Source: Nemertoderma westbladi (lineage: Eukaryota > Xenacoelomorpha > Nemertodermatida > Nemertodermatidae). Taken from it: a DNA stretch of 64,000 nt. The position numbers were made by a program, and so were the translations under genes. The notes beneath the pieces are model-generated. The model made no database searches. It was not told where the DNA came from and saw only the letters and a list, made by a program, of their open reading frames with translations. Where the stretch lies: positions 1 through 64,000 of the forward strand of contig JAUCBJ010006059.1 in assembly GCA_032718475.1 (NCBI GenBank), written 5' to 3'. This document shows, one piece after another, positions 12,230 through 24,530 of the stretch (position 1 is its first letter; each line of letters opens with the position of its first letter).

Positions 12230-14659
12230 ATGGTTCAGTGTAACCCGACTCTCTCCGACCTACGGGTGCAGTGTGTGTCCGGCTCCGAGCTGTACAAGGT
12301 CCGTCCATTGTTTACTCCATGCTCCAAGTACCTCGTATGTTCCAGCGGAACAAACGTCCTAATTTACTCGGTAGCATCAGGCCATCTCGTCGCTACGCTC
12401 TCCAAACACATAGACGACGTCACCGGGTTCTGTATCCACCCTATCAACCCCTTCCAACTGATCAGCTGCGGCAGGGACAACTTCCTACGCTTCTGGGATT
12501 ACACAGAAAGGAAACTTCTATACTCAAAGAACACCAACGTCGCTATATTCGGCGTTTACGCGAGCTCCAAAGACTACATCGTAGTGCTCTCGAATCCCAC
12601 TCACCCGAACCCCAGACGCGGGTTCCTCCGTAGATTAGAACTTGAAGGACGGAGTCTCGACGCGGACTCTCTGATTGCCCAACACGTTTACCCCAATCCT
12701 GATTGCGTCGCATTCACCTCCAAGCCGAACCTCATCGCTTTTATTAAACTCCAACGGGGATCGCGTTCCGTCTGCCGTCTCTACGTGCGGAACGCAACAG
12801 ATACAGAACGTTCCGACGTTCTCAACGTGATCGTGGACGGTGAGGTGCGTTGCTTAGCTACCCACCCGACCTCGGATTGCGTGGCCGTTGGACTATCCGA
12901 CGGGTTTATTAAACTCATCCATTGGGCCTCCGATAAACCCGCCTTCTCCTCCTGTAGATGGCACTCGCTCTCCGTGGCCGGGTTGTGTTTCAACCGCGAC
13001 GGGTCACATCTTCTCTCGGTCGGGGTCGAGGCGGTCCTGGTTAAATGGGACGCCAACGACCTGTACACCCGCGACTACCTCCCGCGTCTGGGCGCCCCGC
13101 TCACCCACGTTGTCGTCTCGCGTTGCGGCCGTCTCCGTGCCGTCACCGCTACCAACGACGCCGTCTACATCATCTCCTCCAACTCCGAGGTTCTCCGCAA
13201 CGTCGGCGGATTCGCGAGGAACTTCGATCCCGGCCTGTCGGCCCTCCCGTTGCGTCCAGCCGCGCTGCTGTACGACCCGCGGACCCGCTCGCTCGTGGCC
13301 AACGGACAGCCCGGCTGTCTGCAGTGGTTGTCCGTCGGTCGCTCTGTCCGCTGTCTGTTCAACCTGGACATCACCTCGCAGGACTACGTGTCCCCGTCCT
13401 CCCTCTCCCAGACGGTCCCTCTCGCCCAGGTCTGCCTCGCTTCTCTCCAAGACCGCTGGTTGGCCACCGTTGAACTCCAACCGCTTCCGGACTTCCCGAC
13501 TCCGGAGCTCCGCATGAAACTCTGGGAGTTTCTCGACAAGGAACAGAAGTTCTCCCTCAACACTGTGGTTGAGGAACCGCACGGGGAATTCCTAGTCAAC
13601 TCCCTCAACTTCCGCCCAATAATGACGTCATCCTCCGCAGAAACCCCCGCCATGACGTCACCTTCATTAGCAACCACCGGTAACGACGGCAACCTCCGTC
13701 TGTGGTCCCTGGTCTCCGACCCCGATGACGTCACCACCTCCAACTTCCGCCTCTCTATGACGTCATCCGCATCCTTCCACTCCCTCCCAGCGGGCCCCAG
13801 CTGTTTCTCCCCCTGCGGCATCCGATTGGCCGTCGCTTATAGCAACGCGGTTTGCCTGTACACCTCGGACTCTCTGAGTCTCCCCGACGCCCCCGTCTAC
13901 CACCCGACACAGACCCCGGTCGTCGGTCTGGCCGTCGGGGCGGACTCCCTGCTGACATACTGCCGAACTTCCGCCGTGTTCTGGAGACCCGGGTCTCCCA
14001 TCGCAACGACCACATCGAACCGATCAGTGACCGCGGCTGTCTACAACGCCACCAACGATCTCTACTGCGTGTTCACCTCCAAGAAGGACTTCTACCTTAT
14101 CAGTGGGTCCGACTTCCGTCCCGTCTTCTCCCTCCGTAACATCTGCGACAGCCCCATCGTCGCCGCTGTCTTCCTCCCCGGTTCCCTCAACATTTACTTC
14201 CTCACGGAGTCGCAACGCCTCTACCGAGTCCAACATTCGGTTGCTACGGATACCGACTCCGAGACAGACACCCCCTCACTCCCGACCGAAACTCCCCTCT
14301 CCAACCTTCTCACTCTATCTAAATCTCAATGTATCCCGAAGCCGCCGAGTTCGACCCCCAGCGACTCCATCTTACTCCCCGGGTTTCTCTCGACTTCTAT
14401 CACTATTCTCCCCCCATTGACTGACATCGCTCCCCACTTCTTCGCATCTCTTCTCAACGAATCGGTTCCTTTTACCGAATCGAGTTCGATTGATTCTCCT
14501 ACCGACAGTTCCGATATGCCAGTAAACCCGGGACCTGTTGGTACGAGAAGTAATACTCCTAATATTATTGGTTATGGTGAAGATGTTACAATAGATCAAT
14601 TAGATTTTGATATTTTAGATGTTTTGATGGAAGGAATATATAAAAATCATGATGATTGA
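12230..14659 (+). CDS. WDR75: WD40 protein, WDR75/Utp17-like U3 snoRNP component
   Basis: An 809-residue ORF in one exon. WDR75 (yeast Utp17/Nan1) is a tandem beta-propeller protein of the t-UTP part of the small-subunit processome, needed in the nucleolus for rDNA transcription and early 18S pre-rRNA processing. WD-type blades are readable along the protein: 'ISCGRDNFLRFWDY' about residues 82-95, 'SVGVEAVLVKWDAND' about 263-277, and 'TGNDGNLRLWSL' about 483-494. The 'HSLSVAGLCF...LLSVGVEAVLVKW' segment is the part most like WDR75. Length is close to the vertebrate protein (about 830). The tail after about 660 is Ser/Thr/Pro-rich. The start has a good context (acaATGg), and an acceptor-like 'tttctgtag' ends 25 bp upstream, possibly a 5'UTR intron or trans-splice site. 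Codons are GC-rich until about 14515, then sharply AT-rich. Being intronless, it could be an old retrogene. Confidence 0.82.
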   Translation: MVQCNPTLSDLRVQCVSGSELYKVRPLFTPCSKYLVCSSGTNVLIYSVASGHLVATLSKHIDDVTGFCIHPINPFQLISCGRDNFLRFWDYTERKLLYSKNTNVAIFGVYASSKDYIVVLSNPTHPNPRRGFLRRLELEGRSLDADSLIAQHVYPNPDCVAFTSKPNLIAFIKLQRGSRSVCRLYVRNATDTERSDVLNVIVDGEVRCLATHPTSDCVAVGLSDGFIKLIHWASDKPAFSSCRWHSLSVAGLCFNRDGSHLLSVGVEAVLVKWDANDLYTRDYLPRLGAPLTHVVVSRCGRLRAVTATNDAVYIISSNSEVLRNVGGFARNFDPGLSALPLRPAALLYDPRTRSLVANGQPGCLQWLSVGRSVRCLFNLDITSQDYVSPSSLSQTVPLAQVCLASLQDRWLATVELQPLPDFPTPELRMKLWEFLDKEQKFSLNTVVEEPHGEFLVNSLNFRPIMTSSSAETPAMTSPSLATTGNDGNLRLWSLVSDPDDVTTSNFRLSMTSSASFHSLPAGPSCFSPCGIRLAVAYSNAVCLYTSDSLSLPDAPVYHPTQTPVVGLAVGADSLLTYCRTSAVFWRPGSPIATTTSNRSVTAAVYNATNDLYCVFTSKKDFYLISGSDFRPVFSLRNICDSPIVAAVFLPGSLNIYFLTESQRLYRVQHSVATDTDSETDTPSLPTETPLSNLLTLSKSQCIPKPPSSTPSDSILLPGFLSTSITILPPLTDIAPHFFASLLNESVPFTESSSIDSPTDSSDMPVNPGPVGTRSNTPNIIGYGEDVTIDQLDFDILDVLMEGIYKNHDD

Positions 14660-15096
14660 AATTTTTTTATTTTTTTCTCTCATCTTATTTGCTATATTTG
14701 CTACATCTCAAGCTTAATTAAAATGGTTAAAATGTATAAAACCCCTGAATTCCATACAACTGAAACTAAGTGAACACTATACCTAACCAAATACTATCGA
14801 TTCCCAAAACATGAACGGGAAGTTAATAATAACCTACTTTCAGACTTCGTGGCTCGCCCCTCAACCATTTAATAGAAATTGCAATGCCATCTAGCGGACA
14901 TTATGTTATTGTAAATGTTATGTTCAATATTTTTCTAAACGCTGCGATACCTGAGTTATTTTATGATGACTGAAACACGTAGTTAACTGATATACAAGGG
15001 TTTAATCGATGCACCTAATTGCTCTTTTAGCAATAAGTTAAGAATTCTTAGATATTATGGCACCTCTCGCGCGGCAAAGGATCTCACTACCATCGA
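14660..15096. other. 3' flank of the WDR75-like gene, no further feature
   Basis: AT-rich sequence with a T-rich run just after the stop (14661-14680). No standard AATAAA signal stands out close to the stop. Nothing else is recognised before the minisatellite. Confidence 0.6.
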
Positions 15097-15692
15097 CATA
15101 TGGGAAGGGCGCTCTAGACGCACATAGGGGAGGGGCGCTCTAGACGCACATAGGGGAGGGGCGCTCTAGACGCACATAGGGGAGGGGCGCTCTAGACGCA
15201 CATAGGGGAGGGGCGTTCTAGACGCACATAGGGGAGGGGCGCTCTAGACGCACATAGGGGAGGGGCGCTCTAGACGCACATAGGGGAGGGGCGCTCTAGA
15301 CGCACATAGGGGAGGGGCGCTCTAGACACACATAGGGGAGGGGCGTTCTAGACGCACATAGGGGAGGGGCGCTCTAGACGCACATAGGGGAGGGGCGCTC
15401 TAGACGCACATAGGGGAGGGGCGCTCTAGACGCACATAGGGGAGGGGCGCTCTAGACGCACATAGGGGAGGGGCGCTCTAGACGCACATAGGGGAGGGGC
15501 GCTCTAGGCGCACATAGGGGAGGGGCGCTCTAGACGCACATAGGGGAGGGGCGCTCTAGACGCACATAGGGGAGGGGCGCTCTAGACGCACATAGGGGAG
15601 GGGCGCTCTAGACGCACATAGGGGAGGGGCGCTCTAGACGCACATAGGGGAGGGGCGCTCTAGACGCACATAGGGGAGGGGCGCTCTAGACG
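15097..15692 (+). repeat. 26-bp GC-rich minisatellite, about 23 copies
   Basis: The unit is 'ataggggaggggcgctctag' plus 'acgcac'. Copies are nearly identical, with isolated changes (gcgttc for gcgctc, agacac for agacgc, aggcgc for agacgc). Each unit carries the XbaI-type palindrome tctaga. There are no spacers and no coding potential. Confidence 0.97.
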
Positions 15693-15849
15693 CAATTAAA
15701 ATGCATCTCCAGTGGAAAAAAAAAACAAAAAAAACACTAAATTTCATACCTATTGATATTCACTTTATTCATTTTTATTTAATGAAATCGTCTTTTTAAA
15801 CATTCTCCAGCTGTTCTATAATGTTATTCTCATTAGCCCAAGCAAGGCA

Positions 15850-16658
15850 ATCGTAATACAAAATACAAGGCCAGCTCACCCCCCTCGAACAGCTGATCAA
15901 CTCAGTCATACTTAATTTTGGAATAAAATTATAACATTACATAAATAGCTATAGCTGCCCATGTATTTTATTTAATATTCCGAAATGAATGTAATGGCGA
16001 TTGATTATTTGCATTACTCATACGAATTACTATTATTACAGTAGCTAACGTACAGTACTTCACGTATTTGGTATTTAATATTGATTTATTATTTATTTAT
16101 ATTATTGATGAAAGCAGAGAAGAAAGTGCGAATAAGTAGTGTATTTTCAATGTACAACAATGGAGATCACGTAAGAGTCGAACTATACTGTCCTTATAAA
16201 ATATGTAGAAGTTTATTGAAATAAGAGATAAAAACAAGCAGGAAATGTGTATAGAAAATGGTATGATAATTTGGTATACTATACCATTACGTTACAGAGT
16301 AGACATCCAACGAAAATGGAAACTTGCATTTATTATTGTAATCAGTTTTCCGATCTACTTATTTAAGCAAGAACCTACATTTTTTTAAATAAACCTAGGA
16401 TAGATAGGCGGATATCTCAGATAGCGGATAGGCTCAGCCTAACAAACAAACGTGATACAAAGCATCGTAATTCCCTGCCTTTCTTCTTCAATTTGATATA
16501 TTATATGATTACATATATTTTCGTCAGCCCGAGTAACACAACTTTGAAATATTGGTATTGTAAGGCAATAAGAAAACGCCAAAAGGTATGACTTCTTATA
16601 TCAGCTGATCGATAGGTATTCTAGAATGTAGTGAGCAGGCCTTGTATTACGTTACGAT
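15850..16658. mobile_element. MITE-like inverted-repeat element, long copy
   Basis: The left end 'atcgtaatac...acaaggcc' plus 'agctcacccccctcga' is inverted at the right end as 'gagcaggccttgtattac' with 'acgat'. A second, shorter copy in the opposite orientation is at 55497-55936. They share internal blocks such as 'gcctttcttcttcaatttga' and 'agctgat', and 'gcatcgtaat' near 16465 matches the reverse of 'attacgatgc' near 55680. No ORF is present. Confidence 0.75.
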
Positions 16659-18745
16659 GTTATTGGCCCAAGGTCGCCTTGCATTGCCCCCAGCTTTATC
16701 ACAATAATACCATTGCAAAAATAATTGTAATTCGAGCTTTCGTTCAAAAAATATTTGGCGTAAATTAGTACCCAGCCTTATATTGCCGTTTCCACGGTTT
16801 TTAATTGTACTGTCACCGTACTGAAGTTACAGTGACAGTGAAGTGATTCCAGTTGAATACATTATGACCAATCCTTTTGCTCAAATGTTCATGAAAATCA
16901 TTCAAATGAATAAACAACATGTGTTTTTAAAACTATTAATACCACAACCAACTTTTTCAGGCTCAATACCCGTTATTATTTTCGAATAACTCACTGTACT
17001 GCTAGAAGGGCACACACGCATCACCGACATACATACCATAGGATTACCATTATTATCATATAATTGTGTTGCATAATGTTATATGCCATATATGCTATAA
17101 TGCTATATATCATATGGGGTGTTCATGTGTGCGTATGCTATGTGTATGTGTAGCCTATTACAGAAAATGATATTTTACAGCTGAAGCTTTTATGCGGATG
17201 GCTGCCACATGGTATATAAAATTAATTGGTAGACCGCTCGGAAATAGTAACATAAACACGTGGTTGGCGCATTCACAACGGAAAATAGCCTACATAAAAT
17301 ATACAAAACCGATAACATAGTTATATAATATTAATTAATTTAAAACATTTGAATTATAGCCATTTACGTCTCAAGATTTACACCTTAGTAGTTTAATAAT
17401 ATCTTTGACAGTTTTTGGTTAAATTAAAACGGTTTTCTGATTTGGAATCGGCAGATGAAGGCGGTTCAAATGATAACACGATTTCACTCAAAATACGAAA
17501 AATATAGCCGATGGAGGTTGCAAAATATTGCCAAATAGACGATTTTTAGGGCTTGTTGTATCGAAATAGCATACAAATTGAAAAATCCGGACTGTCACCT
17601 GCAAGAAAAGTTGTCGAACTATCATCATACCAAATTTTGTGGCATAGGATTGAAATTTTAAAAAAAATTAGGGGGGGGGGAGGGAGGGCTCCGACTTGCT
17701 AAAAATGGTTGTTGTATTAGGGGAGATGGAGTATTATTTATATTCAAGAATAATCCCCTACTACACTGCAGCTCAATTAAAGCACGGGTCACACATGTGC
17801 TTTCAACTAAAAGATACTGTAGAACACATTATAGCCTTAGAGACGTCGCAGTCCACTTATATCGATGGCACCATCATGACGAACAGTCGTATTCATGTTT
17901 TGATGATTTTGAGAAAATGGCGTTTGAAAATTTTTAGTTTTTTAATTATGCATAACTTGCAATCAACGTTATAAAACCGCTTCATATTTTATTGTAACAG
18001 CAATTTTGATGAGGGCTTTCAGAAAAAAAATATTTTTTTTTATTTGAATAGTATGACGTCATGTAATGACGCCATATTTGAAATACGCCGTTTCGTCAAA
18101 AAAAATATCAAGGGCTTTTGCCAAAAGAAGTCAAGTAGTATATTTTTACTTATAGCATAAGCCCGGTTCACAATGGAGCAATAAGGTCCTCCATTGTAAT
18201 TCTGAATATAATTAATTATAGTTTTTCTAAAATTAGAAACGATTATTTGTTCTTATTTGTATTACTGGGTCTAAGACCTTTAATCCTTCCTTAAAACTTG
18301 TTTCTTCATTGTGAACAACTACTGTACCAATTTATTATTCCCTATTGCTCCATTTCCTTCAAGCTTTTTCCATGAAGGAGCGGGAGATTCAAATCTTTGT
18401 ATTTGTATTTGGATAATCATTATTAATTAGTCTACCTTACTACAGGCAGTACCGGTACTTACAACCCAAAAGAGCCTATATAGGGTTGAACTTGTAAGTG
18501 AACCGAGCAAAACGAGAGCGAAACTTTTTCTAACACATTTCTTTGCTAACGGTAATAGCTACCAGTAAGAGTTGCCTTGAGGCCTACAGGTACCGATACA
18601 GTTCTGGTGCTGCACTATAGTAGGCTTTCAAAAGTAAATATGCTATACCAGTACTATCAGTCTATATCAGATAGAGTATAATAGTTTAGCCACCCCATTT
18701 TTTTGTCAGTTCCCTATTTTTGCTACCGGTATCTAAACATCCTGT
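16659..18745. other. Gene-free stretch
   Basis: AT-rich sequence. A G-rich run (about 17669-17688) precedes a 92-codon ORF (17696-17974) with no family features, which I do not call. 'tatgacgtcatgtaatgacgccata' near 18051 contains a CRE-like palindrome (tgacgtca), but no gene lies near enough to make this meaningful. Confidence 0.5.
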
Positions 18746-19927
18746 GTGAAATTTCAACGAAATTTGTTAGGATCAAAAAATTATAGCTCAATACTCGCTA
18801 TCCATCACCCAAAGAAAAATTTGTGCGGTCTTTGCGAAACGCACCGTAGTGCTGTAAAGACCCAAAATATTGTTGGTGGTGAGATTAATGCTGCGCTGAA
18901 AGAAGAGTACGAGCAGCACACTAGTGAAAAGTTGAAATATAGAGAGATAAAAGAGGATTTAACAAAAAGAGCAAAAGCTGATGAATGTAACCAAATCGCC
19001 GCTACTTCATTTGACCTTGAGCAGGTCATTTACCTTCCAAAATCCAACAGGGCGGAAATCTTTTATAAGAGACGTTTAGCAAATTATAATTTTACAATAT
19101 ATAATCTGGCTTCAAAAGAGGTACATTGCTAGTTGTGGTATGAGGCAGTCGCTCAGCGGGGATCGAATGAAATCTCATCATTTCTTAATAAGTGGCTTCA
19201 TTTCCAATATGGTAGGGGAGTGGCAGACATTAAACTGTTTGCAGATGGATGCAGCGGCCAGAATAAGAACTCGATTTTGCCTCCTATGTTTCGTGAATTC
19301 CTAGTGAATTTGAAGAAAGCAGAGAGTGTTCATCTAATTATATCTGTGCCAAATCTTGGTCAATGTGAAGGGTACTCAGTCCATGCTTGTGTGGAGAGGG
19401 CCATGAAGCGCTGTGGGGATATTATGCTTCCATCACAGCTTATACCTGTAATTAAGTTGAGTAGAAATAAACCGTATAATGTAATAGAAGTTACTAGTGA
19501 TGATATAAACGATTTCAAGGAGTATTCCAGATCTCTTGGAATCTTAAAGACCAGAGAGAGTGACAATGGGGTGAATGTCAATTGGCCTTCAATTTGCCAA
19601 ATATTGGTTAAAAAGGTAGACCCAGAGAAAATTTACTTCAAGAATATGCATCAACAACCGGAATTTGATGCCATTACTCTTCCCAAAATTCGAGAAAGAA
19701 TATATATTTCAGCTATAGCTAAAGCATATACTTCAGCTCCACGATTGGCTACAGGAAAGTATGATGACCTCGTTTCGCTCTGTACTGGTAATACACCAGT
19801 GATACCCGCCGTGTATTCGCAATTTTATCTTTCCCTTCCACATCATAATTCAACAAACATATTGGAAAACTTAACAACAAGTACTCATACTAATCTTATG
19901 AATGTTTATTATGAATTTTTATATTAA
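18746..19927 (+). pseudogene. Transposon-derived protein with GQNKN motif, one in-frame stop
   Basis: A 393-codon reading frame interrupted only by TAG at 19130-19132; both halves are in the same frame. N-terminal part: CGLCETH (a zinc-knuckle-like Cys/His set), a Lys/Glu-rich helical segment, then 'DLEQVIYLPKSNRAEIFYKR'. After the stop: 'LWYEAVAQRGSNEIS', 'LFADGCSGQNKN' about 40 residues on, and 'GQCEGYSVHACVERA'. The order RGSNEI, (S/A)D-x-C-x-GQN(K/R)N and a His-containing 'VHA-x-ERA' matches a widespread family of transposon-like eukaryotic proteins with an RNase-H-like fold (I believe the group catalogued as DUF7869; not checked). The start codon is unclear and the N-terminus may lie upstream or be lost. 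Confidence 0.65.
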
Positions 19928-21365
19928 ATTTTTTTTTATAAGCAATCAACATATTCATATCAAGCAACCTATATAAAATATAGATTGTATGTATAACCCT
20001 TCACCCACACACATAATTATAAATAATTGATTAATTATACTAATATTTACATAATTATAAAAACAGATTGACTTATGGATCTAATACTGCCCAGCAAGGT
20101 CGTTGCCGCGCAATCCCGCACCGTCGCCGAATCCCAAGCATCGCCATGGGCGACGACCGCCTCGGAGGCAGAGGGAGCTAGACCGGAGGAGAGCGAACTG
20201 TTCAATCTTATGAATTAACTCAATATTCATTGAAGGAAAAGTAATTAAATAATATTGTTCTCTATAATTCTTAAAATATTTTACATTCAGAAGAAAACAA
20301 TTCATTGTTTTCCATTTATACGGGGGGCGGGGGGGGGGGGGGGGGGTGGGGGTCGAGGGCGAATCAACAATGTCAATTTTCAATTTAGGGAAAGGAACAG
20401 GTTCCTGTGACCGGTTATTCTAACCAGCACAACAATAATCGAAAGAGAAGTTACAGTTTCATTTTTGCTTCTAATAAGCTGTTATTTCCATCGATTTTCC
20501 CCTGGATAGTTAAATGTTGATCTTCTGGGGGGATAAATAAAAGTGTTGTATAATGAGAGTATTTAATATTGGAAGTAAGTGTGGCATCCTCTCTGCCTTA
20601 TATTAACAGCCAAGAGAGCGAGAGTGGAGCCTTTGGATTGCCTTTGGTGTTTTGTGTTTCACGTCCAACAATAACTTTATTACTTTACAATATGAGCAGT
20701 GTTGTACCCACCCACTTGCATAAATAAATGTATCATAAATTTTCTGTCAAGTTCAACTCTACTCTCATTGTTTTAGGCAAATTAGTTAATATTGCATATT
20801 GAAATATAAATAAAACATCAATATAACAATATTAGTAAGGTTTCTTACATTTTAGTTCATATTTTTATAAACATTAATAGGTCGTATTACAAGATAATCA
20901 TTGACTAACTTTTTGACGAACAGACGTTTTGGAAAATTTTTCGTATACGACCTTTCGTCAAATTAAAATTATTTAGAAATACCATATAAGGCCGTTTGCT
21001 TTTTACTGTATAGTGTTTAATACTGAAGATATGAATACGACCTTTTGTCAAAACATAGTTCCACCTTTTATGAACTCAAATACCCAATAAAGTCAAAATC
21101 GCAAAAATTGCCAATACGACTGTTCGTCAAGATGCCATCGATATAATGTACTAGTCCTATGTTTTACCTAACTTGAAAGTTGAACGCTGGCATTTCTTAT
21201 TATCATCCTCCCAAAACTATACCAACTACGCTTATTTATCTACTGAATATTGCGCAATTCTCTGTTGTATTGCAATATAATAATAGCTTTAGTTGAATGT
21301 TTATGTGTGAACCAGGACGTAGTTATTTGAATGTTGAAAGCTACTGTGATCCGGCCTAATATAGC
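19928..21365. other. Gene-free stretch with poly-G and dispersed repeat ends
   Basis: A G-run lies at about 20323-20346. A copy of the dispersed 'tttagggaaaggancaggt' repeat end is at 20380-20470. At 20580-20660 'gccaagagagcgagagtgga' resembles 28230-28252. At 20930-21130 'acgacctttcgtcaaa'-type motifs recur three or four times. No gene is seen. Confidence 0.55.
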
Positions 21366-21850
21366 TTTGTGTACTTATCAACAAAATTGCGCCGCCACAA
21401 CTCCCTATCCCCCATGACTTTCGCGAGATTGTCCATATCTTTAAGGCCAGTGTACTTTAGAGGCGTTTCATGAAAATCATGGGATGCCCTCCATACTTAT
21501 TCTGTTATGGTTAATGAGGACCAGTTGTGCACATGAGTTTGCCCTCACGGCGAAATAAATAACCTGCGCAGTGGAGGCTGCTCCGTTCAAGTGTCAGACT
21601 TCAAGGAATTAACGATACACCTCCGAGCTGTATACGGTATTCATTGTACCGGTACTTGACACAGTTAACCCAACGTAGCATTCTTGTGTATGTGCCATAC
21701 CGAGATTTGGTGTCATCACCAGTTAGAGCACATCATGTCTCACATATAAGAGTACTGGTACTACTGCTGCTCTAAATAATCGAATCGCGAGATTTCGCTT
21801 TATTCTATGGGGCTTTCAAATTCTCAACATGGACTGCCCAGTGCCCATTC
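21366..21850 (-). pseudogene. 3' fragment of a LINE ORF2 (C-terminal region)
   Basis: Reverse-strand translation near 21440-21372 gives 'DNLAKVMGDRELWRRNFVDK', almost the same as the ends of the LINE copies at 28690-28757 and 60430-60490. Farther inward the RT-thumb/C-terminal region can be followed with frameshifts to about 21850. It is not functional. Confidence 0.7.
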
Positions 21851-23551
21851 AATACATTCATTCCCCTTAGGTATCCGAAGAGATATTTCTGATCCCAAGA
21901 TCCCGTTTCATTTGTGAAAATAATGCTATATATTATTTTATCCTGCAATAAATAATTATATAATTAAAATCCGTTCTTATTAATACTGTGTTGTGTATTC
22001 ATGGACACTTCCCAATGCGTAATGAAACACAAACAACGTCTCGCATTACATCATGTCACTTCCGTTCCTTAACGCGCCCCCAATCATATTGTGGATTCCT
22101 TTCTTGAATATTATTACTGTCCTCCATTCCTAGTGTCGGTTTACCATTCCAGTGAGTCAGTTTCCTTTGAATCGATGCGACGTGACTATTCAATAACGCT
22201 CCAGCGATACGGCGTTACGGATTAGGGTCCAATGCCCCGGATTTGGAGTATAACGCTACGAGCGACCGCGGCTATGGATTATTAATGAGAGGCGGACGGT
22301 ATCGCTGGCGTGCGCAAATAATTCCACGCCTAATCTTGGCACAGCTCTCTAAACCGGCGTATTTTCCCTTGAGATCTCAACTGATTAAATGCACTTCCAC
22401 GATTTGCCATCGGGAACAAAACCTCCCATCGGTTGACATTATATACAAAATACATGAGCGATTGATCTCAGGTAATTGAAGGTAGGCCTTGGCATAAAAT
22501 CAAGATACAGCAGCGCAAATCCAACCTTATATTGTATTATCATTGAGCGATAAGGTCTCTCTTGCTTAGGGGTATTATATAATTCACCCATGATAGTGGA
22601 GGTCCAATGTGGCAGCACCCTGTTGCTGTACCTATACTGCACAGTCTCTCAATTGATTTTATAAATTGCTGGCGCTGTTTTCTAAACTGCGATATGGAAT
22701 AGAAGCCCCGTGATTGACAACGGGGAGCCCTCTTTGACCCAGCGGTAGGTTGCAGCTTCAATCTATAGCGGTGGCTATGTCACCCGATATGAGCCAACCA
22801 TAAGAGAGCCATGCCACTATGGTTTTGATTGATTTGCTCAATTTGAATCCATATACCTTTTTGTACGCAATGTATTACGCATAATTTTGTGGGTGGGATA
22901 GCTGACGAATTGCCAGCTACTAACAAGTCCACCCGTAAACAAATCCTTCTTCGAACGAACTGGAATTTCACTTAGCAAAACGAGCTGAGTGCTGAGTCCA
23001 TCCCTACTTCAATGATTCAACCAATGGCTGTTTCGGGATTTTGCTCAACAAATGATATATATCTATGCTCTGGAATAACTGAATTTAAGAACCTCATATC
23101 ATATTCAGTGTATGGTGAAAGTATTTCACATGTTTTCATATTAGGAGAAGTGTTGCTGATAATTCTTGATCGATTAACACCACTTCTCTAACTAAAATAC
23201 AATTTTCCAGTTTCATCAAACTAGCTCTCGAGTTAATTTCCTATTTATCGTAACAGTAGGGAAGCTGACAGTTAATTTACCTTTCATCAGGTCCATTTCG
23301 CAAAATATTAAAACCATTGTTCGTATATTGCAGAAATTTGATTGCTATATTGATCCCTATAAATCAGCTGAAAGTCTAACTATTTCAAATCTTTTACCTA
23401 CAAGGATCATTTACTTTATTTAATTATTGTTTTCGCTACTAATTCAATAATTTAAGTGTAACTATTATATTAAGTTTTTGTTTAACATATGTGTTCTAAG
23501 TATTTCATATATTGGCTTTGATATTGTTTTCAAATGGTATAATATTAAATC
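21851..23551. other. Gene-free stretch
   Basis: Several short ORFs occur but none has family features. No tRNA, tandem repeat or element end was recognised. Composition is less AT-rich around 22000-22450. Confidence 0.5.
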
Positions 23552-23966
23552 CTTGTATATACATTATAAGTGATAGAAACTGCACAAATTAAATTAGTTG
23601 CTGTATAAATAAATGTAAAAATGACATAAATTATGTTATAAATAAGTTAGCTTATATTTATGGTGGCGTTTGGAGCCATGTTATAATAATATAGCTAGGC
23701 CCTACTGGTTATTAATAGCTATACCCCGCCTACCGGTAGGTAATGCAGTAGGCCTATCTGGCTGTCAGGCAAATACCACCTATTGTTTACGTGGTAACCA
23801 ATGACGGCGTTAAGTAATGTCCGCCCGCTAACGGGACATTAATTAACTACTAGCACCAAATACAATACTAAATGTACAGGTACACGCCAATATAATGCTG
23901 TAATGTCCTCTAAATAACAAATCGCTGTTAATATTAACGGCGTTGAGTAATGTTACAATTATAAAT
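23552..23966 (+). repeat. Dispersed repeat, copy 1 (inverted partner at 43095-43482)
   Basis: From 'gtgatagaaactgcacaaatt' through 'atggtggcgtttggagccat', 'ctaccggtaggtaatgcagt' and 'ggctgtcaggcaaatacca' to 'taatattaacggcg', the sequence is the reverse complement of 43095-43482 with small indels. 'gtaatgtccgcccgctaacggg' makes a local hairpin. It is non-coding. Confidence 0.85.
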
Positions 23967-24530
23967 TTAAGTATTATAATGCAAGGTTTTATACAACATA
24001 GTATTTATTAAATACTAACTTTTTAGAAGTCCGTGGTATAATGATAATGTAATGTCAACTGTGATCAAAGACAGTAATAATTCTAAAATACTTCTAAAAG
24101 ACACATTAAATTATTGCAAAAATTCACCTAATAAATAATAATTATTGGCCTTTATTGATCTCTAGTCGCTGCAGCAACGCTTTGTGAGATTAATTATAAT
24201 GATCGATTAATGTAATTCCTCACCCTGAGCATGATTAGCAGTATGATTGATTATTAATAATATTTGATCAATCATAATATTTTAGTTAACTAATCTTCTA
24301 AAAATATTGATTTTTATTTATTTGTATTTATTTTACACTACCATACACCATGCCCTGCAGTGTACAACCTGCCCCCTTCCATATTTTTCTACAAAATCTT
24401 AATGAGATTGCGTGAGATTTGAAATAAAGATACTTTCACTCATCGTTTTGCACCTGCTCGAGGCTATTTCATTCTATTAAATATAAACACCATATTCTAT
24501 AACATTTTGTTTATGTATATTAATAGCTAC

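Noticed and set aside
12271-14599. Many overlapping ORFs on both strands over the WDR75-like gene
   Set aside because: They are shadows caused by the GC-rich codon composition; only the 809-codon frame has WD-repeat features.
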